Shown here: one piece after another, positions 22,537-24,842 of the stretch
Numbering within the stretch: the first letter of the stretch is position 1
Layout: every line of letters starts with the position of its first letter
From: DAINRZ01 sp964634885
Lineage (GTDB): Bacteria > Bacteroidota > Ignavibacteria > Kapaibacteriales > UBA2268
Reading direction: 5' to 3'
DNA length: 24,842 nt
NCBI GenBank assembly: GCA_964634885.1
Contig: CAZWLN010000064.1
Coordinates: 1 to 24,842 of the forward strand
Notes under the pieces: generated by a model
The model's input: only the letters and a program-made list of their open reading frames with translations
Database searches by the model: none
Told to the model about the DNA's origin: nothing
Made by a program: the position numbers and the translations under genes

Positions 22537-24842
22537 TTATTTTTTCACAAAATTTCCTGCTATATACCTGCCGTCGCTGTTCTGAATCTTAATGAAATAG
22601 TACCCGCAAGGCAGTCCTGACACATCGACCCTTGTGCTGCCTTCAACCGTCAGGCTTTTCACTTCCCTGCCCATGATGTTATAGATCATGATATTGCTTC
22701 TGCCCTCTCCGGGATTGATGTACAGGTAATCACCCACGGGATTGGGGTAAACCAATATATCCGAAGAGTAATCATCACTTTCCTCTTCGACACCGGTCTG
22801 CTGCGAGTCGGTCGGCTTCGGGCAGAACTTCCACGACAGGATGTCATGGTTCTGGTAGGAACTGCCTGTTGCCGAGGTAAAACCTACGTAAGCCCATTCG
22901 CCCTCGTAAAGGTCAAGCAGCTTTGACAGGTCGGGATTGTCGATTGAAAGGACGGGAGCGCCGTACGAATCCTTGTTGTCGCTCAGGTAAACCCTCATGG
23001 TACCTGCTTTAACGTTATAGTCTATCTTCGAGTAATAGACGGCTGCGTTTGAGTTCATCTCGAATATATCAGGGGCAATTGCCAGTTCACCCCCTGATGC
23101 GTGATTGGACGAATTGGCTTCTTTACCCATCGACATTACGGCTATGTGGTTTCCGTTGGGGTCGTTCAGCGATTCGATCTGCTTCTCATCATTGTCGAAC
23201 AGGTCGTATTCCACAGCCAGGCTGTTTGGTATGGGTTCATAGCCTATGCGGCCGCCGGGCAAACCGACAGCTTTCGTGTCTTTGTTCTGAATTACAAACG
23301 CCAGGCCGTCGGCGCCGGGACAACTGCTGTCGGATTGTACGCCGTTCACTCCTTCGCTCATCCTGAACGAGAACTCCGTCGTAAAGCCGTTCCTGACGGG
23401 CATCTGGTACTTGTACCAGGCAGCGCCCACCCTGTTAACCTCAGATTCGGTAAGCCTTACGTTTTTGTTGTCCCTGCGTGCCTTAGCTGCGTAGCTGATG
23501 TTAGCGTCGTCAGTAAAATTTTCAAAAGTGAAGCCTGTTTCGTCGCAGCTGTCTTTGCTGCCGGTATAAGGTATGCCAAGTTCCAGGATGAACCCATCTC
23601 CCCCATTTATATTTTGACAGTAAGCATCTTTGGTAATCGGGAAATCGCTACTGAAGGTACTCCCTGTCAAGAATAAATGGCCTTCGGAATTAAAATTCAG
23701 TTCCGAATTAGACTCATAGTCCCAACCGCCCAAATACGTTGAATAATAATACTTACCGTTTCTGTCCAACACTAAAAGACTGAGGTCTTCACCACCATTA
23801 AGTTTTTTTTGCAAAGCAGAATCGCTGACAGGGAAGTCAGTTTTCTTGGTTGCGATATACATATAAACATTATTCTCCCTGTCTGTTGCTGCACATGGAC
23901 TATAAATTCTTATCGATGAATCAGTATCGGGTTCATTCCACAAAGTACTCCATTGCAGCGTTCCATCCCTGCTTAACTTAAAAGCGAATTGATCGGCAAC
24001 ACCTGTGACATTTTCACGAAAAGCGCCTTTTGTTGTCGGAAAGTCATTGCCCATGGTCCGGCCCAGAACAATGGAACTGCCCTCCCCGTCGATTACAATA
24101 TCCGAAACATATTCCCCGCCCTTTCCGCCAAAGCATGTTGACCAGATGATATTAAAAGACTTATCGAATTTTGTTACAAAAGCATCATGACCGTCGCTAT
24201 ATTTAATCTGGTTTTTACAGGGGTAATCATGACTGCGGGTTTCGCCGGATACTATTATATTACCTTCTGAGTCAGTGCCTATGCCATCACCAAAATCATA
24301 GCCATTCCCGCCAAGATAGGAAGAATAGACACGTTGAAAATTCCTGTCGAACTTCACTATTATGGCGTCGATGTCGTAGTTCTCGAGTGTCTTTTTAATG
24401 GCATCGCCCGTCAAAGGAAAAGTAAGAACACTGTTGGTTTTGCCGCATAGAATTACGTTTCCGTCTTTGTCAGTAATCAAATCTTCAAAATTCTCATAGC
24501 CTTTTCCGCCGTAAAAGGAAAGATAATTCAAATAGCCGTATTCAGAAATATTTCCAAAGAATGCATCGTAATCACCACCCTGGTATTTTGCCTGATAGGC
24601 GTTGCCCGTTACCGGAAGATTGGTACTTAATGTATGTCCGCAAAACCACAGGGAATTATCAGTGGGTGAAATGTCAGCGCCGTATACATAATCCCATTTG
24701 TCTCCTCCGATGAAGGTACTCCACAGCAGTTTATGTTCCTTGCTGAATTTCAATACTATTATATCTTTGTAACCTTTGACACTGTCTTGGTAACAGCCCG
24801 CTGTTACAGGGAAATCGTGGCTGCGCGAATAGCCGCTGACAA
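22537..24842 (-). CDS. SBBP beta-propeller / L-type lectin / T9SS-sorted surface protein (copy 7), 5' end outside the window
   Basis: C-terminal 767 residues of a further paralogue. The frame is open to the right edge and the first visible residues, 'GYSRSHDFPVTAGCYQ', belong to the end of blade one, so the signal peptide, N-terminal domain and start of blade one are missing from view. An internal TTG at 24753 is not a real start. Blades two to seven follow; blade six opens 'LQWSTLWNEPDTDSS' without a G-G pair. The lectin domain has 'GADGLAFVIQN', 'AVEYDLFDN' and 'DPNGNH'; the sorting domain begins 'VYPNPVGDY' and ends 'NFVKK'. It is a clear mosaic: lectin half identical to copy 5 over 364 bp, sorting domain nearly identical to copy 1. 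A run of eight A (sense strand) at 23813-23820 lies in blade six/seven. Confidence 0.93.
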   Translation of the reverse strand, partial: VSGYSRSHDFPVTAGCYQDSVKGYKDIIVLKFSKEHKLLWSTFIGGDKWDYVYGADISPTDNSLWFCGHTLSTNLPVTGNAYQAKYQGGDYDAFFGNISEYGYLNYLSFYGGKGYENFEDLITDKDGNVILCGKTNSVLTFPLTGDAIKKTLENYDIDAIIVKFDRNFQRVYSSYLGGNGYDFGDGIGTDSEGNIIVSGETRSHDYPCKNQIKYSDGHDAFVTKFDKSFNIIWSTCFGGKGGEYVSDIVIDGEGSSIVLGRTMGNDFPTTKGAFRENVTGVADQFAFKLSRDGTLQWSTLWNEPDTDSSIRIYSPCAATDRENNVYMYIATKKTDFPVSDSALQKKLNGGEDLSLLVLDRNGKYYYSTYLGGWDYESNSELNFNSEGHLFLTGSTFSSDFPITKDAYCQNINGGDGFILELGIPYTGSKDSCDETGFTFENFTDDANISYAAKARRDNKNVRLTESEVNRVGAAWYKYQMPVRNGFTTEFSFRMSEGVNGVQSDSSCPGADGLAFVIQNKDTKAVGLPGGRIGYEPIPNSLAVEYDLFDNDEKQIESLNDPNGNHIAVMSMGKEANSSNHASGGELAIAPDIFEMNSNAAVYYSKIDYNVKAGTMRVYLSDNKDSYGAPVLSIDNPDLSKLLDLYEGEWAYVGFTSATGSSYQNHDILSWKFCPKPTDSQQTGVEEESDDYSSDILVYPNPVGDYLYINPGEGRSNIMIYNIMGREVKSLTVEGSTRVDVSGLPCGYYFIKIQNSDGRYIAGNFVKK
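22669..22766 (-). repeat. 98-bp perfect repeat shared with 3554-3651
   Basis: The sorting-domain start of copy 7, including the YPNP codons, is identical to copy 1 at an offset of 19,115 bp. Wider similarity extends on both sides (about 3491-3720) with few differences. The two genes are the outermost of the seven, so adjacency cannot explain the match. Confidence 0.95.
22779..23142 (-). repeat. 364-bp perfect repeat shared with 16360-16723
   Basis: Partner of the repeat in copy 5, in direct orientation. Recombination between the two would remove or duplicate 6.4 kb containing copy 6 and parts of copies 5 and 7, leaving a fused in-frame gene. Confidence 0.95.

Noticed and set aside
3422..24842. 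CRISPR array or short tandem repeats as the source of the repetition
   Set aside because: Repetition is at gene scale (about 3.1-3.3 kb units) and at protein-blade scale; no short identical repeats with regular spacers were seen.

Overview
The window is almost entirely one block of eight large genes, all read leftward (minus strand). It suggests a member of the Bacteroidota or a close relative in the FCB group (for example an Ignavibacteria/Kapabacteria-type lineage). Seven of the eight proteins end in a recognisable type IX secretion (T9SS) sorting domain with a YPNP motif, and the eighth ends in a decayed version of it. All complete proteins have signal peptides, ribosome-binding sites are mostly weak, and a canonical Bacteroidetes -7 box (TATCTTTG) precedes one gene. 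The exact genus cannot be told from this sequence.

Layout, left to right. Positions 1-201 hold no gene but carry two related CCCTCT/AGAGGG hairpins that resemble a REP/BIME-type repeat doublet. Positions 202-3345 encode an IgGFc-binding-like protein with an L-type lectin domain and a sorting domain; it lies last in the direction of transcription. From 3422 to the right edge lie seven tandem paralogues of about 1,010-1,056 residues, the last cut by the window edge. They share one plan: signal peptide, N-terminal domain opening with an 'F(I/V)xNxGQ' motif (I believe the DUF7948 family), seven SBBP repeats forming a predicted seven-bladed beta-propeller, an L-type lectin-like domain with the expected metal and sugar-site residues, and a C-terminal sorting domain. 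After start-codon correction the six spacers between these paralogues are all 103-110 bp, which points to tandem duplication of a gene-plus-spacer unit of about 3.1-3.3 kb.

The copies are mosaics. Long identical stretches (364 bp between copies 16118-19150 and 22537-24842; 123 bp and 98 bp linking the copy at 3422-6463 to two different partners) indicate gene conversion or recombination, concentrated in the lectin and sorting domains, while the propellers differ much more. The likely picture, which is inference, is a family of secreted or surface-anchored glycan-binding adhesins with a constant attachment cassette and variable propeller heads. No transposase, recombinase, regulator, RNA gene or CRISPR array was seen, and no convincing plus-strand gene exists.
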